Origin: Pseudomonas synxantha BG33R
GTDB taxonomy: Bacteria; Pseudomonadota; Gammaproteobacteria; Pseudomonadales; Pseudomonadaceae
Assembly: GCF_000263715.2 (NCBI RefSeq)
Contig: NZ_CM001514.1
Location: forward strand, 1,226,936-1,290,935
Direction: 5' to 3'
Length of the DNA stretch: 64,000 nt
The translations under genes were made by a program, and so were the position numbers. The notes under the pieces are model-generated. The model saw only the letters and a list, made by a program, of their open reading frames with translations, searched no databases and was not told where the DNA came from. Below are positions 38,720 to 46,539 of this stretch, piece after piece. How positions within the stretch are numbered: position 1 is the first letter of the stretch; every line of letters starts with the position of its first letter.

Positions 38720-38953
38720 ATGACCGCGACAAGCAACGACCCGCTCCACGGCGTGACCCTGCAACACGTGCTCACCACCCTGGTGGAGCATTACGAATGG
38801 AGCGGCTTGGCCGAACGTATTGATATCCGCTGCTTCAAGAGCGACCCGAGCATCAAGTCGAGCCTGACCTTCCTGCGCAAGACGCCTTGGGCGCGGGAAA
38901 AAGTCGAAGGGTTGTACGTCAAGCTGATGCGCACCAAACGCCCGCTGGACTGA
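38720..38953 (+). CDS. VF530-family (DUF2132) DNA-binding-like small protein
   Basis: A 77-residue protein. The sequence around [23 protein letters not shown] and the C-terminal [14 protein letters not shown] is the whole VF530 family domain, a small helical fold also described as double-helical DNA-binding-like in structural work; cellular role unknown. I choose the ATG at 38720 because it gives the usual family length; an upstream frame of 25 codons overlaps the divergent promoter region. Four bases separate it from the following membrane protein gene, suggesting an operon. Confidence 0.82.
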   Translation: MTATSNDPLHGVTLQHVLTTLVEHYEWSGLAERIDIRCFKSDPSIKSSLTFLRKTPWAREKVEGLYVKLMRTKRPLD

Positions 38954-38957
38954 ACCC

Positions 38958-39581
38958 ATGAAGCGTTTTGTCGCGACGGCGGCGCTTGCCGGCTGGGTGG
39001 GGTTGACGATCCAGCAGTACCTGATCCTTTATTCACGCTGGTCCATTGAAGCCAGCCTGCTGGGTGGGCTGGTGAGTTTTTTCAGTTTCTTCACCGTGTT
39101 GACCAACACCCTGGTGGTGGTGGTGTTGAGCTACGCCTGGGTCAACCGGGAGTCAGCCGGCAAACGGTTTTTCCTGGCGCCTCACATCAGCAGTGGAGTC
39201 GCCGTGAGCATTGTGGTGGTAAGCCTGGCCTACAACCTGCTGCTGCGGCATTTGTGGAGCCCTGAAGGCTTTCAATTTATCGCCGATGAATTGCTGCACG
39301 ACGTGATGCCGTTGCTGTTTCTGATTTATTGGTGGCGCTGTGTGCCCAAGGGTTTTTTGCGCCTCAAGCACATCGGCGCCTGGGTGATTTACCCATTGAT
39401 GTACTTCGCGTATGTGCTGATGCGTGGGCATTTGCTTGGGCAGTATCAGTACCCGTTCATCGATGTGGACCGCCTCGGTTATCCACAAGTGTTTGTGAAT
39501 GCCGGGGGGATTCTGGCGGGGTTTGTGGCGATAGCGTTGGTGATGGTGGGGCTGGATAAATTCATCAAGCCCCGGCCCTGA
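38958..39581 (+). CDS. Pr6Pr-family integral membrane protein
   Basis: A 207-residue protein with six hydrophobic helices and the polar motifs HDVMPLLFLIYWW and PLMYFAYVLMRG that mark the Pr6Pr (FAR-17a/AIG1-like) family. Some eukaryotic members hydrolyse lipid esters; the bacterial role is unknown. It follows the VF530 gene by four bases and converges with the ferric-reductase gene, stops 1 base apart. Confidence 0.8.
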   Translation: MKRFVATAALAGWVGLTIQQYLILYSRWSIEASLLGGLVSFFSFFTVLTNTLVVVVLSYAWVNRESAGKRFFLAPHISSGVAVSIVVVSLAYNLLLRHLWSPEGFQFIADELLHDVMPLLFLIYWWRCVPKGFLRLKHIGAWVIYPLMYFAYVLMRGHLLGQYQYPFIDVDRLGYPQVFVNAGGILAGFVAIALVMVGLDKFIKPRP

Positions 39582-39582
39582 C

Positions 39583-40350
39583 TCACTCTTGCGAGCTACC
39601 GTCGGCGCGCCAGTAACCCACGGCCTTGAGGTATTCTTCATTGACTTTGTGGGTGTCCAGCAACACCCGCCGTACCTGGCGCGACAATCTGGTTTCGGTC
39701 GCCACGAAGCTGTACAGCGTGCCGTCGGGCAGCGTCAGGTTTTGCACCACCTCAAGCAGGTCATCGTGGCCACGCAGCACCCAGATCACCTCCACATCGG
39801 CCGCACTTTGCAGCGTCTGTTGCTCCGCCGCATTGGCGATTTCAATCACTGCAATCACCTTGCGCCCAGCGGGCAACTCCTCCAGACGCCGCGCAATGGC
39901 GGGCAGGGCGGTTTCATCGCCGATCAGCAGGTAGCTGTCGAAAATGTCCGGCACGATCATCGAGCCCCGTGGCCCACCGATATACAGGTGCTGCCCGACC
40001 TGCGCCTGCTCGGCCCAGGTGGACGCAGGGCCATCGCCATGCAGCACGAAGTCGATATCCAGCTCGCCGATTTCCAGGTCGTAGCGCCGTGGCGTGTAGT
40101 CGCGCATGGCCGGTTGCGGGCCGTCGCCCTTGATGGCGAATGTCGGGCTTTCAAGCGCTGCTTGCTCGGCGGCGTTCTGCGGGAACAGCAGCTTGATGTG
40201 ATCGTCGCTGCCCAGGCTGATAAAGCCCTCCAGCTCAGGCCCACCCAGTGTGATGCGGCGCATGCGCGGGGTGATGTCCACCACCCGCAGAACATCCAGG
40301 CGGCGGCGTTTGATTTCGTGGGTCACGCGATGAATGGCTTGTGTGTTCAT
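39583..40350 (-). CDS. NADPH-dependent ferric-siderophore reductase (SIP family, YqjH-like)
   Basis: A 255-residue flavoprotein of the siderophore-interacting protein family. The FAD-binding motif RDYTPRRYD (about residues 82-90), the adjacent HGDGPASTWA and the NADPH part GDETALPAI with C-terminal EYLKAVGYWR are present. It releases iron from ferric siderophores by reduction in the cytosol. The start overlaps the stop of the PadR gene by four bases (ATGA). In E. coli the homologue YqjH is repressed by the PadR protein YqjI, the same gene pair seen here but there divergent. Confidence 0.9.
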   Translation of the reverse strand: MNTQAIHRVTHEIKRRRLDVLRVVDITPRMRRITLGGPELEGFISLGSDDHIKLLFPQNAAEQAALESPTFAIKGDGPQPAMRDYTPRRYDLEIGELDIDFVLHGDGPASTWAEQAQVGQHLYIGGPRGSMIVPDIFDSYLLIGDETALPAIARRLEELPAGRKVIAVIEIANAAEQQTLQSAADVEVIWVLRGHDDLLEVVQNLTLPDGTLYSFVATETRLSRQVRRVLLDTHKVNEEYLKAVGYWRADGSSQE

Positions 40351-40856
40351 TGGTCTGTCCCGTCGGCAATGGCTTGAGCGGTGCGATTGAGCAGCGCCGC
40401 GACACGAATGATTTCTTCCGGGCTCCAGTGCCCGTTGTGCGAATGCAAGGCGTGGCGCAGGTTGTGCACTGCCTCATGGATCTGGGGTGGGCGGTCGTGG
40501 CCACGCAGCGAGCGCTTGCTGACATCCAGGCGCATGCGCACGCCATCCAGGGCAACGGCTTGTTCGCTTAAGAAGAGACGACCGGCGTCGGTGATTGTGT
40601 AGCGTTTTTTTCCACCATCGGCGTCGCCGCTGATCAGCTCGCTCTCTTCAAGAAAGGTCAGGGTGGGGTAGATCACGCCGGGACTGGGGCTGTAGGCGCC
40701 GTCGAACAGGCTTTCGATGCGGCGGATCAGGTCGTAGCCATGGCAAGGTTGCTCGGCGATCAATGACAACAGCAGCAGCTTCAGGTCGCCGGGGGCGAAT
40801 ACCCGTGGGCCGCGGCCGCCGCGTTTTTCAAATTCGCCGCGATGCTCGTGTTTCAT
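40347..40856 (-). CDS. PadR-family metal-responsive repressor (YqjI-like)
   Basis: A 169-residue winged-helix regulator. After a short His/Glu/Arg/Gly-rich N terminus (KHEHRGEFEKRGGRG) comes the PadR core LLLLSLIAEQPCHGYDLI ... SPSPGVIYPTL, then GKKRYTITDAG. E. coli YqjI has a longer His/Cys-rich metal-binding tail; this one is reduced to two His. I use the ATG at 40856, with AGAGGA 7 bases upstream, rather than a TTG two codons before. First gene of a two-gene operon with the ferric reductase; a 22-bp palindrome just upstream is the likely operator. Confidence 0.88.
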   Translation of the reverse strand: MKHEHRGEFEKRGGRGPRVFAPGDLKLLLLSLIAEQPCHGYDLIRRIESLFDGAYSPSPGVIYPTLTFLEESELISGDADGGKKRYTITDAGRLFLSEQAVALDGVRMRLDVSKRSLRGHDRPPQIHEAVHNLRHALHSHNGHWSPEEIIRVAALLNRTAQAIADGTDQ

Positions 40857-40879
40857 GCGCAAGTCCTCTGAACAGGTTT

Positions 40880-40901
40880 AGATATAACTTAAGATATATC
40901 T
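40880..40901. promoter_or_regulatory. PadR operator candidate
   Basis: A 22-bp palindrome, AGATATA-actt-aaga-TATATCT, matching its reverse complement at all but one symmetric pair. It lies 24 bases upstream of the PadR start, within its promoter, and so fits autoregulation of the PadR-reductase operon. Confidence 0.7.
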
Positions 40902-41349
40902 TTGTGCGGAGGATAGCCCTTGGCGACCAACGGTCAATGGGGTAGCCGCGGGTTTCGGTCATAAATGAAACAAGTCCGATTGGATCTTTTTTATTTATAG
41001 AGCTATAACTTTAATTAGAGTCATGACTCGAATTCTTATCTAGCCCGTGGTTGTGCAGGCGCTTTTGAGTTAGTGTGGTCTGCGTCTTACAGTAACTTCT
41101 TTATCGTGTTTTTAAGTGTGTAGCCTGTTTCCTACGGATACTTTTAAAGTTTTGGCGAAATGCCATCTTTTTCGCTCAACCGCTGTTTACAAGGGCTACG
41201 CTAATTTTAGAATGCGCCTGCATACCTGCCTCTAGTTTCGATTGATCATTGTTTGGCATTGCTTGTTCCAACTAATCGGCAATGTAATTCGTTGTTAGGG
41301 ATCTCCTTCGCAATGAACCAACCAATGTTGTCAACTACAGGTATTGACC
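40902..41349. other. A+T-rich leader/promoter region of the CS1 fimbrial locus
   Basis: About 450 bases with clearly more A and T than the surroundings, especially 40975-41130. No open frame with a plausible ribosome binding site is visible on either strand. It must hold the promoter of the fimbrial subunit gene; the long A+T-rich leader is typical of regions silenced by MvaT/MvaU (H-NS-like) proteins, but that is inference. Confidence 0.5.
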
Positions 41350-41847
41350 ATGTTCAAGAAGTTTGCTGTTGCTGTTCCCCTGGCTGTTCTGGCGCTGTCT
41401 TCCTCGGTAACCGCTATCGCTGCCGGTGAAGCCAGCCACACCGTCAACCTCAAGGCAAACATCCCGACCACCGTGTTCCACGCCCAGCCGCGTGATCCGA
41501 ACTGGGGCCGTGACGAGACCATGACCTACAACCTGGTCAGCGGTGAATTGGCGCCCCTGAGCGCCATCTACGACATCAAGAACACCAACGGTTCGGTTGC
41601 CGCCTACATCGAAGGTGGCCCGGCGGTGCTGTTCAACGGTGATGCCGCGCAGAACATCCCGCTTACCACCACCCTCAATCGTGTGGCCCTGTCCGGCACC
41701 CCGCAGGAAGTGCTCAACGAAGCCGACTCCACTCCAGGTGCGGGTGTTGAACTGAACATCTCCGCTGCCAGGCCTACGGCGACTCAGCGTGGTTCCTACA
41801 CTGCCGTGATACCGCTGGTATTCGACGCCGTACTGCCAGCCCTGTGA
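41350..41847 (+). CDS. CS1-type fimbrial major subunit
   Basis: A 165-residue pilin with a Sec signal (MFKKFAVAVPLAVLALSSS, cleavage near AIAA) and a mature part without Cys. The HTVNLKANIPTTVFHAQP start and the C-terminal YTAVIPLVFDAVL strand are the features of the CS1/CFA-I/Cbl alternate chaperone-usher subunits, where the N-terminal strand complements the next subunit. I use the ATG at 41350 with AGGT upstream. It heads a locus whose usher, adhesin and chaperone genes are damaged, so assembly of a fibre is doubtful. Confidence 0.85.
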   Translation: MFKKFAVAVPLAVLALSSSVTAIAAGEASHTVNLKANIPTTVFHAQPRDPNWGRDETMTYNLVSGELAPLSAIYDIKNTNGSVAAYIEGGPAVLFNGDAAQNIPLTTTLNRVALSGTPQEVLNEADSTPGAGVELNISAARPTATQRGSYTAVIPLVFDAVLPAL

Positions 41848-41884
41848 TGCCAATGAGTGCCTGTTAATCACGGGCATTCACTTG

Positions 41885-41928
41885 CAGGTCGGCTGATTCC
41901 CTTCTCTGTCCGCCGACCTGATTTTTTT
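41885..41928 (+). terminator. Intrinsic terminator between fimbrial subunit and usher-adhesin gene
   Basis: Perfect 9-bp stem CAGGTCGGC / GCCGACCTG with an 18-base loop, followed by A and seven T. Position inside the operon suggests it sets the excess of major subunit over usher and tip protein. Confidence 0.8.
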
Positions 41929-41955
41929 ATCTCTTGGCATTCAGGGTATCCGTTC

Positions 41956-43761
41956 ATGTTTCCGATGACGCCTATCGCGGCTGCGCTTGCGCTGTTGATG
42001 TGTACGAGTGCGCTGGCTGCACCCGCTGCCTCCGGCGCTGCAACCCCTGGCAGCTTGATTACCCAGGCCCAAGGCCTGCCCGCAGGTTTCAGTGATCACT
42101 TTTTCGACGTGCCGTTGGCGGTGCGTGTGGACCTTGACCAGCAACCGCTGGGCGAGGCTCTGATTGTGCTGTCGCGGGATGATCGCGTGACCTTGCTCGA
42201 ATTCACCGACACCGGCGACAGCAAAGTACCGGCCGCTACCCGTGATACCTGGCAAGCCCTGTTGGAAAAAGGCGTAGCCCTGGGCGCCTGCACCCAGGCC
42301 TGCCCGGAAAAAATGATCTCGGCGTTCTACAACCTGGAAAACTCCCAGTTGGCGATCCTGACCCAGGACGTCGAACGCAGCGACGACATTCCGCGTTTCT
42401 ATGACCAGCCCGAAGGCGGCAGCCTGGGGCTGATCATTAACAACCAGCTCAACCTCAACGGCAGCCAGGAAGACAGCCTGGGCGGTCGCTATGGCTTGCA
42501 AGCCAGTTCCAGCGTGGGTAACTGGAGCCAGGTATTCAACCTGCAACTGGCGCGTCAGAGTGGCGACAACGAACCCATGCGCCACGCGATTCACGAGCTG
42601 TACACCCAGCGCGAACTCGAAGGGCAATTTTTCCGCCTGGGTCACTTCACCCCCAATTCCGACGGCCTGACCCGTCAATTGCGCAGCTTCGGCGCCAGCC
42701 CCGATACGGCGTTGGGTCTGATGTACGGCAGCTCCGACAGCCTGGCCATTTTCAGTATTCGAACCTGGGATATCAACTTTGTCGCCAGCGGTCCGATAGA
42801 GGCCAACCATGCAAACCCGCGTCAAGGTTTGATGTTCAAGGTCCCCTCCGAGTGGCGAAGTTTTGAGGTGGTTTCATCCAAGGGCGACCGAAAAACAGTG
42901 GAAATGCGTATTTCCGGGGTTGGCAGCCGCTTCAATACGACTAATCCGCCGGGCGTTCAGGCCTGGAGTTCGTTACCCGCCAACTGGACGCAAGCACCGG
43001 CTCCGTGCCAGTACACCGGCATGTGGGCAGCTGCCCCCACGTTAAGGCTGTGGTTCTGGCTCGTACCGGAAGGCGCCGGTGCTTGTAATCTGGTGACGCC
43101 GTTTGATGTGCCCACCTCCAGTTTCAGCATGCTTGAGTACACGTACGAATTGCGTACGCCTAATCCTTTGGATATGGAAGCGGGGGATTACAGAGGGTCG
43201 ATTACTTACCGTGTCGGGCCGTATCAGGATTTCGATTTTGGTGACTTGTACCTTCCAAACGATGATGTGTTGACCTTCAACTTCGATCTTCGGGTAGAGC
43301 ACAACCTTAAGGTGGACCTGCCACCGGGGGGCAACCGCGTGGAGCTATTGCCCGAGGGCGGCTGGCAGGCTTGGCTCAACCGCGGGCGCCAACCATCGCG
43401 CCTGTTCCGCGACCAGACCTTCGTCATTTCCGCCAGTACCCGCTTCAAGATGCAACTCGAATGCGGCCTGACCATCGGCAACACCTGCGGCCTGCGCAAT
43501 AGCGCGGGGGACGAAGTGCCGCTGCAGGTCGGTGTGACCTTGCCTTTTGGCTTGCAAGCCCAGTACGGCCAGGCCGTGAGCAAGTTGCCTTTGCGTCTTG
43601 ACGGCACTGGCACCGAGCTGTTCCAGCCTGGCCATTACGTCAATAACCGTCCCGCAAGCCTGCACTTTGCCGTGGAGCGAGACGACGTGAAAGAGATGCT
43701 CAAGCAACCCGGCAGCACCTACACCGGCGTGGTCACGGTGATCTGGGATTCAGAAGTCTGA
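41956..43761 (+). CDS. Usher N-terminus fused in frame to CblD-like tip adhesin (internal deletion product)
   Basis: A 601-codon open frame with signal peptide (FPMTPIAAALALLMC). Residues about 30-263 read as the N-terminal part of a CS1-type usher (TcfC/CooC): LPAGFSDHFFDVPLAVRVDL, YDQPEGGSLGLIINNQLNL, ending GLMYGSSDSLA. From about 264 (IFSIRTWDINFV) the sequence switches to the CooD/CblD tip-adhesin type with ISGVGSRF, Cys pairs, the duplicated pilin-like C-terminal domain (ECGLTIGNTCGL) and a final TYTGVVTVIWDSEV donor-strand end. Both parent proteins are normally much longer (usher about 800, adhesin about 360), so the usher barrel and adhesin N terminus have been lost. Codon use matches the host. 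A working usher is excluded. Confidence 0.75.
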   Translation: MFPMTPIAAALALLMCTSALAAPAASGAATPGSLITQAQGLPAGFSDHFFDVPLAVRVDLDQQPLGEALIVLSRDDRVTLLEFTDTGDSKVPAATRDTWQALLEKGVALGACTQACPEKMISAFYNLENSQLAILTQDVERSDDIPRFYDQPEGGSLGLIINNQLNLNGSQEDSLGGRYGLQASSSVGNWSQVFNLQLARQSGDNEPMRHAIHELYTQRELEGQFFRLGHFTPNSDGLTRQLRSFGASPDTALGLMYGSSDSLAIFSIRTWDINFVASGPIEANHANPRQGLMFKVPSEWRSFEVVSSKGDRKTVEMRISGVGSRFNTTNPPGVQAWSSLPANWTQAPAPCQYTGMWAAAPTLRLWFWLVPEGAGACNLVTPFDVPTSSFSMLEYTYELRTPNPLDMEAGDYRGSITYRVGPYQDFDFGDLYLPNDDVLTFNFDLRVEHNLKVDLPPGGNRVELLPEGGWQAWLNRGRQPSRLFRDQTFVISASTRFKMQLECGLTIGNTCGLRNSAGDEVPLQVGVTLPFGLQAQYGQAVSKLPLRLDGTGTELFQPGHYVNNRPASLHFAVERDDVKEMLKQPGSTYTGVVTVIWDSEV

Positions 43762-43820
43762 GTGGGCATTGGCCGCATATCAGCCGTTGGCTGGGTTCAA
43801 TCTATAAGGCGTAATCAAAC

Positions 43821-43934
43821 ATGAAACATGCAGTGTTAGTGGTGGGGCTGTTCCTGATGTCGTTGGGCGTTTACAGGCGACTCATTTCTTCGATCACCAT
43901 CTCACGCTGTATGCGGTTTTGCGGTTGTGGGTAG
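43821..43934 (+). pseudogene. Chaperone gene remnant (signal peptide only)
   Basis: The 37-codon frame begins KHAVLVVGLFLMSLGV, a normal Sec signal peptide with an AAGG-type site upstream, directly after the adhesin part. From codon 18 it reads into the antisense of the convergent hypothetical gene and stops. In CS1-type loci a periplasmic chaperone gene is expected, and none is found elsewhere in the window, so this looks like its deleted 5' end. It is also possible that this is a chance frame. Confidence 0.5.
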
Positions 43935-44410
43935 CCGTAGAACCTCAAGACCTGCCGGGCGCTCAGTTGCAGGGGTGGGTTTTGATCCTTGGGCGGCGGG
44001 CAGGGCAGGCCGATGGCGTCTGGATCGATGACGTGGGCGATATGCAAAATCGGTGGTGTAAAACGCCGCCAACCGCTGTCGTCGCTCAGTGTGACGCTCG
44101 GCGTGGTCGCATTTTTAGCGTACAGCGCTCCGTTGCGCAGGGTCATGCCGGTGAGGCGCATTGAGCGACGTTGGGCCCAGACAAGTAATTGCGGACGGTT
44201 GAGCGCCTCGCGAAAGAGTTGCAGCCAGCAGTCCAGGGAGCAATGTGGGGTAATGACCAGAAGAGTGGCCGGGGCGTTCGAGCGGATTTTCAAGTGTTCG
44301 ATCAATGTTTGGAGCATTTGCCTGTCACTGCTCTGGCGTTGCGTCTTGCCTTGGTCGAGGGTGGTCTGAGTAATGGGGGAGGGGCTGTCGTTGGTGGTCA
44401 AGTCAGTCAT
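43871..44410 (-). CDS. Hypothetical protein
   Basis: A 179-residue protein I do not recognise. It has a Ser/Thr/Gln-rich N terminus, a middle with LLVITPHCSLDCWLQLFREAL, and a C terminus ending VIEEMSRL. No signal peptide or membrane helix. It is convergent with the fimbrial locus and its stop abuts the point where the chaperone remnant ends, so it may have been brought next to the locus by the deletion. Codon pattern is that of a coding region; ribosome binding site is weak. Confidence 0.6.
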   Translation of the reverse strand: MTDLTTNDSPSPITQTTLDQGKTQRQSSDRQMLQTLIEHLKIRSNAPATLLVITPHCSLDCWLQLFREALNRPQLLVWAQRRSMRLTGMTLRNGALYAKNATTPSVTLSDDSGWRRFTPPILHIAHVIDPDAIGLPCPPPKDQNPPLQLSARQVLRFYGYPQPQNRIQREMVIEEMSRL

Positions 44411-44859
44411 CCGTGAAATCTCGTTGAAGGTACTGGCCGAGCGTGCCTTTTACGGAGGCAGGCTGCAGCGGGACCGTTCTCGTTTCTTTCTGGTGGGTGT
44501 CGCTATGGGGTGAAGGACTTGAGCCGGGCGTCGGCAATTGCGCCATCGCAGGGCATGACGATGCACCAATGCTGTGCAATACTCGCCGCCGTTTTGGTCA
44601 GCGGCTTTCAGGATAAAACCAGTTAAAGCTCCTTCGTAAACCGGCTTATTCCCACGAGCTACCACTGAAATTGTGTTTTTTTATAGTGAAAAACCCTGTG
44701 TCGAGGTTTTTATACTGCATGCCCCGCTGACTTTGTAGGTTTCGTCCTACAAGGTGGGTTTGTCCATGAAACAGACTCGGACTCATCCCCACTGCCAGGC
44801 TTATCGGCCTGTCTGTGAGACCAAGTGGTTTATCCAATAACAAGATGAGGTTGTACCCC
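44411..44859. promoter_or_regulatory. Upstream region of the amino acid permease with two inverted repeats
   Basis: About 450 bases without a credible gene. Two hairpins are close together: AAAAACC ... GGTTTTT (44689-44711) in an A/T-rich stretch, and TTGTAGG-tttcgt-CCTACAA (44733-44752), a perfect 7-bp stem. They lie 110-170 bases before the permease start and may be operators or part of the mRNA leader. Confidence 0.45.
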
Positions 44860-46281
44860 ATGCCAGTCGGCAACCCACTGCCCCATGGCGAGACCGCTCA
44901 AGGCGGCCCGCTCAAACGCGAACTCGGTGAACGGCATATTCGCCTGATGGCCCTTGGCGCCTGTATCGGTGTCGGCCTGTTCCTTGGTTCGGCCAAGGCC
45001 ATTGAAATGGCCGGCCCGGCGATCATGCTTTCGTACATCATTGGCGGCCTGGCGATCCTGGTGATCATGCGCGCCCTCGGCGAAATGGCGGTGCACAACC
45101 CTGTCGCCGGCTCGTTCAGCCGTTACGCCCAAGACTATCTCGGCCCCTTGGCGGGCTTTCTCACCGGCTGGAACTATTGGTTCCTGTGGCTGGTGACCTG
45201 CGTGGCGGAAATCACCGCCGTGGCCGTGTACATGGGCGTCTGGTTCCCCGACACCCCACGCTGGATCTGGGCCCTGGCGGCGTTGATCAGCATGGGCACA
45301 ATCAACCTGATCGCGGTCAAGGCGTTCGGTGAGTTCGAGTTCTGGTTCGCGCTGATCAAGATCGTCACGATCATTGCCATGGTGATCGGCGGCGTCGGTA
45401 TCATCGCGTTTGGTTTTGGCAATGACGGCGTGGCGCTGGGCATTTCCAACCTGTGGGCCCACGGCGGCTTTATGCCCAATGGCGTCACGGGAGTGTTGAT
45501 GTCCTTGCAGATGGTGATGTTCGCCTACCTGGGCGTGGAGATGATCGGCCTGACCGCTGGTGAAGCGAAGAACCCGCAGAAGACCATTCCCAGTGCCATC
45601 GGCTCGGTGTTCTGGCGCATCCTGCTCTTCTACGTGGGGGCGTTGTTTGTGATCCTGTCGATCTACCCATGGAATGAAATCGGCACCCAGGGCAGCCCAT
45701 TCGTGATGACCTTCGAGCGTCTGGGCATCAAGACCGCGGCGGGCATCATCAACTTCGTGGTGATCACCGCTGCGCTGTCGTCCTGCAACGGCGGGATCTT
45801 CAGCACCGGGCGTATGCTCTACAGCCTGGCGCAGAACGGCCAGGCACCTGCCACCTTCGGCACCACGTCGAGCAACGGCGTACCGCGCAAGGCGTTGCTG
45901 TTGTCGATCTTCGTACTGTTGCTGGGTGTGCTGCTCAATTACATGGTTCCGGAAAAAGTCTTTGTGTGGGTCACCTCCATTGCCACGTTCGGCGCGATCT
46001 GGACCTGGCTGATGATCCTGCTGGCCCAGCTCAAGTTCCGCAAAAGCCTGAGCCCGGCCGAGGCGGCTGGCCTCAAGTACCGCATGTGGTTGTACCCGGT
46101 CAGTTCCTACCTGGCGCTGGCGTTCCTGGTGATGGTGGTGGGGCTGATGGCGTACTTCCCCGATACCCGTGTGGCGCTGTATGTGGGCCCGGTGTTCCTG
46201 GTGGTCTTGACCGTGCTGTTCTACGTGTTCAGGTTGCAGCCAAAGACCGTCGCTCAAGGGACGGTGCGTTCCGCGTCCTGA
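44860..46281 (+). CDS. Amino acid permease of the APC family (ProY/AroP-like)
   Basis: A 473-residue inner-membrane transporter with 12 helices. The N-terminal motif LKRELGERHIRLMALGACIGVGLFLGSA is the APC amino acid transporter signature. By similarity it belongs with the ProY-type proline/histidine permeases and P. aeruginosa PA0789; the exact substrate cannot be read. The start at 44860 gives PVGNPLPHGE; an ATG five codons earlier is possible. A strong terminator follows, so it is monocistronic. Confidence 0.87.
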   Translation: MPVGNPLPHGETAQGGPLKRELGERHIRLMALGACIGVGLFLGSAKAIEMAGPAIMLSYIIGGLAILVIMRALGEMAVHNPVAGSFSRYAQDYLGPLAGFLTGWNYWFLWLVTCVAEITAVAVYMGVWFPDTPRWIWALAALISMGTINLIAVKAFGEFEFWFALIKIVTIIAMVIGGVGIIAFGFGNDGVALGISNLWAHGGFMPNGVTGVLMSLQMVMFAYLGVEMIGLTAGEAKNPQKTIPSAIGSVFWRILLFYVGALFVILSIYPWNEIGTQGSPFVMTFERLGIKTAAGIINFVVITAALSSCNGGIFSTGRMLYSLAQNGQAPATFGTTSSNGVPRKALLLSIFVLLLGVLLNYMVPEKVFVWVTSIATFGAIWTWLMILLAQLKFRKSLSPAEAAGLKYRMWLYPVSSYLALAFLVMVVGLMAYFPDTRVALYVGPVFLVVLTVLFYVFRLQPKTVAQGTVRSAS

Positions 46282-46296
46282 TGTGTGTCTTGTGAC

Positions 46297-46335
46297 AAAA
46301 AGCCCCACCCCGCTCTATCGCGGGGTGGGGCTTTT
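46297..46335 (+). terminator. Intrinsic terminator after the permease gene
   Basis: Thirteen-bp stem AAGCCCCACCCCG / CGGGGTGGGGCTT with A-run before and TTTT after, 18 bases beyond the stop. Confidence 0.93.
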
Positions 46336-46539
46336 GACCTCCGTATTTTCTGCACTATCCTCTATTTGCGGTGAGGCGCCTGCCGCCCCTGGGGCCTGAT
46401 ATCGCGAGCACTGCGCCTGTGTATGACGCGGGGCATCCGGTTCCGCGCGTTATCGCGTTGCTCATATCTATCTACCCCTCCAACGATAATTCATTCCCTA
46501 GGCTGGCTGATTCGACAGCTACCTTTGAAGAGTGATTTC

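Noticed and set aside
40763..40945. Short plus-strand frame across the PadR start and operator
   Set aside because: It is antisense to PadR and crosses the operator palindrome; Arg-rich shadow composition.
44450..44665. 71-codon minus-strand frame between the hypothetical gene and the permease
   Set aside because: No domain, no ribosome binding site; sits in the permease upstream region.
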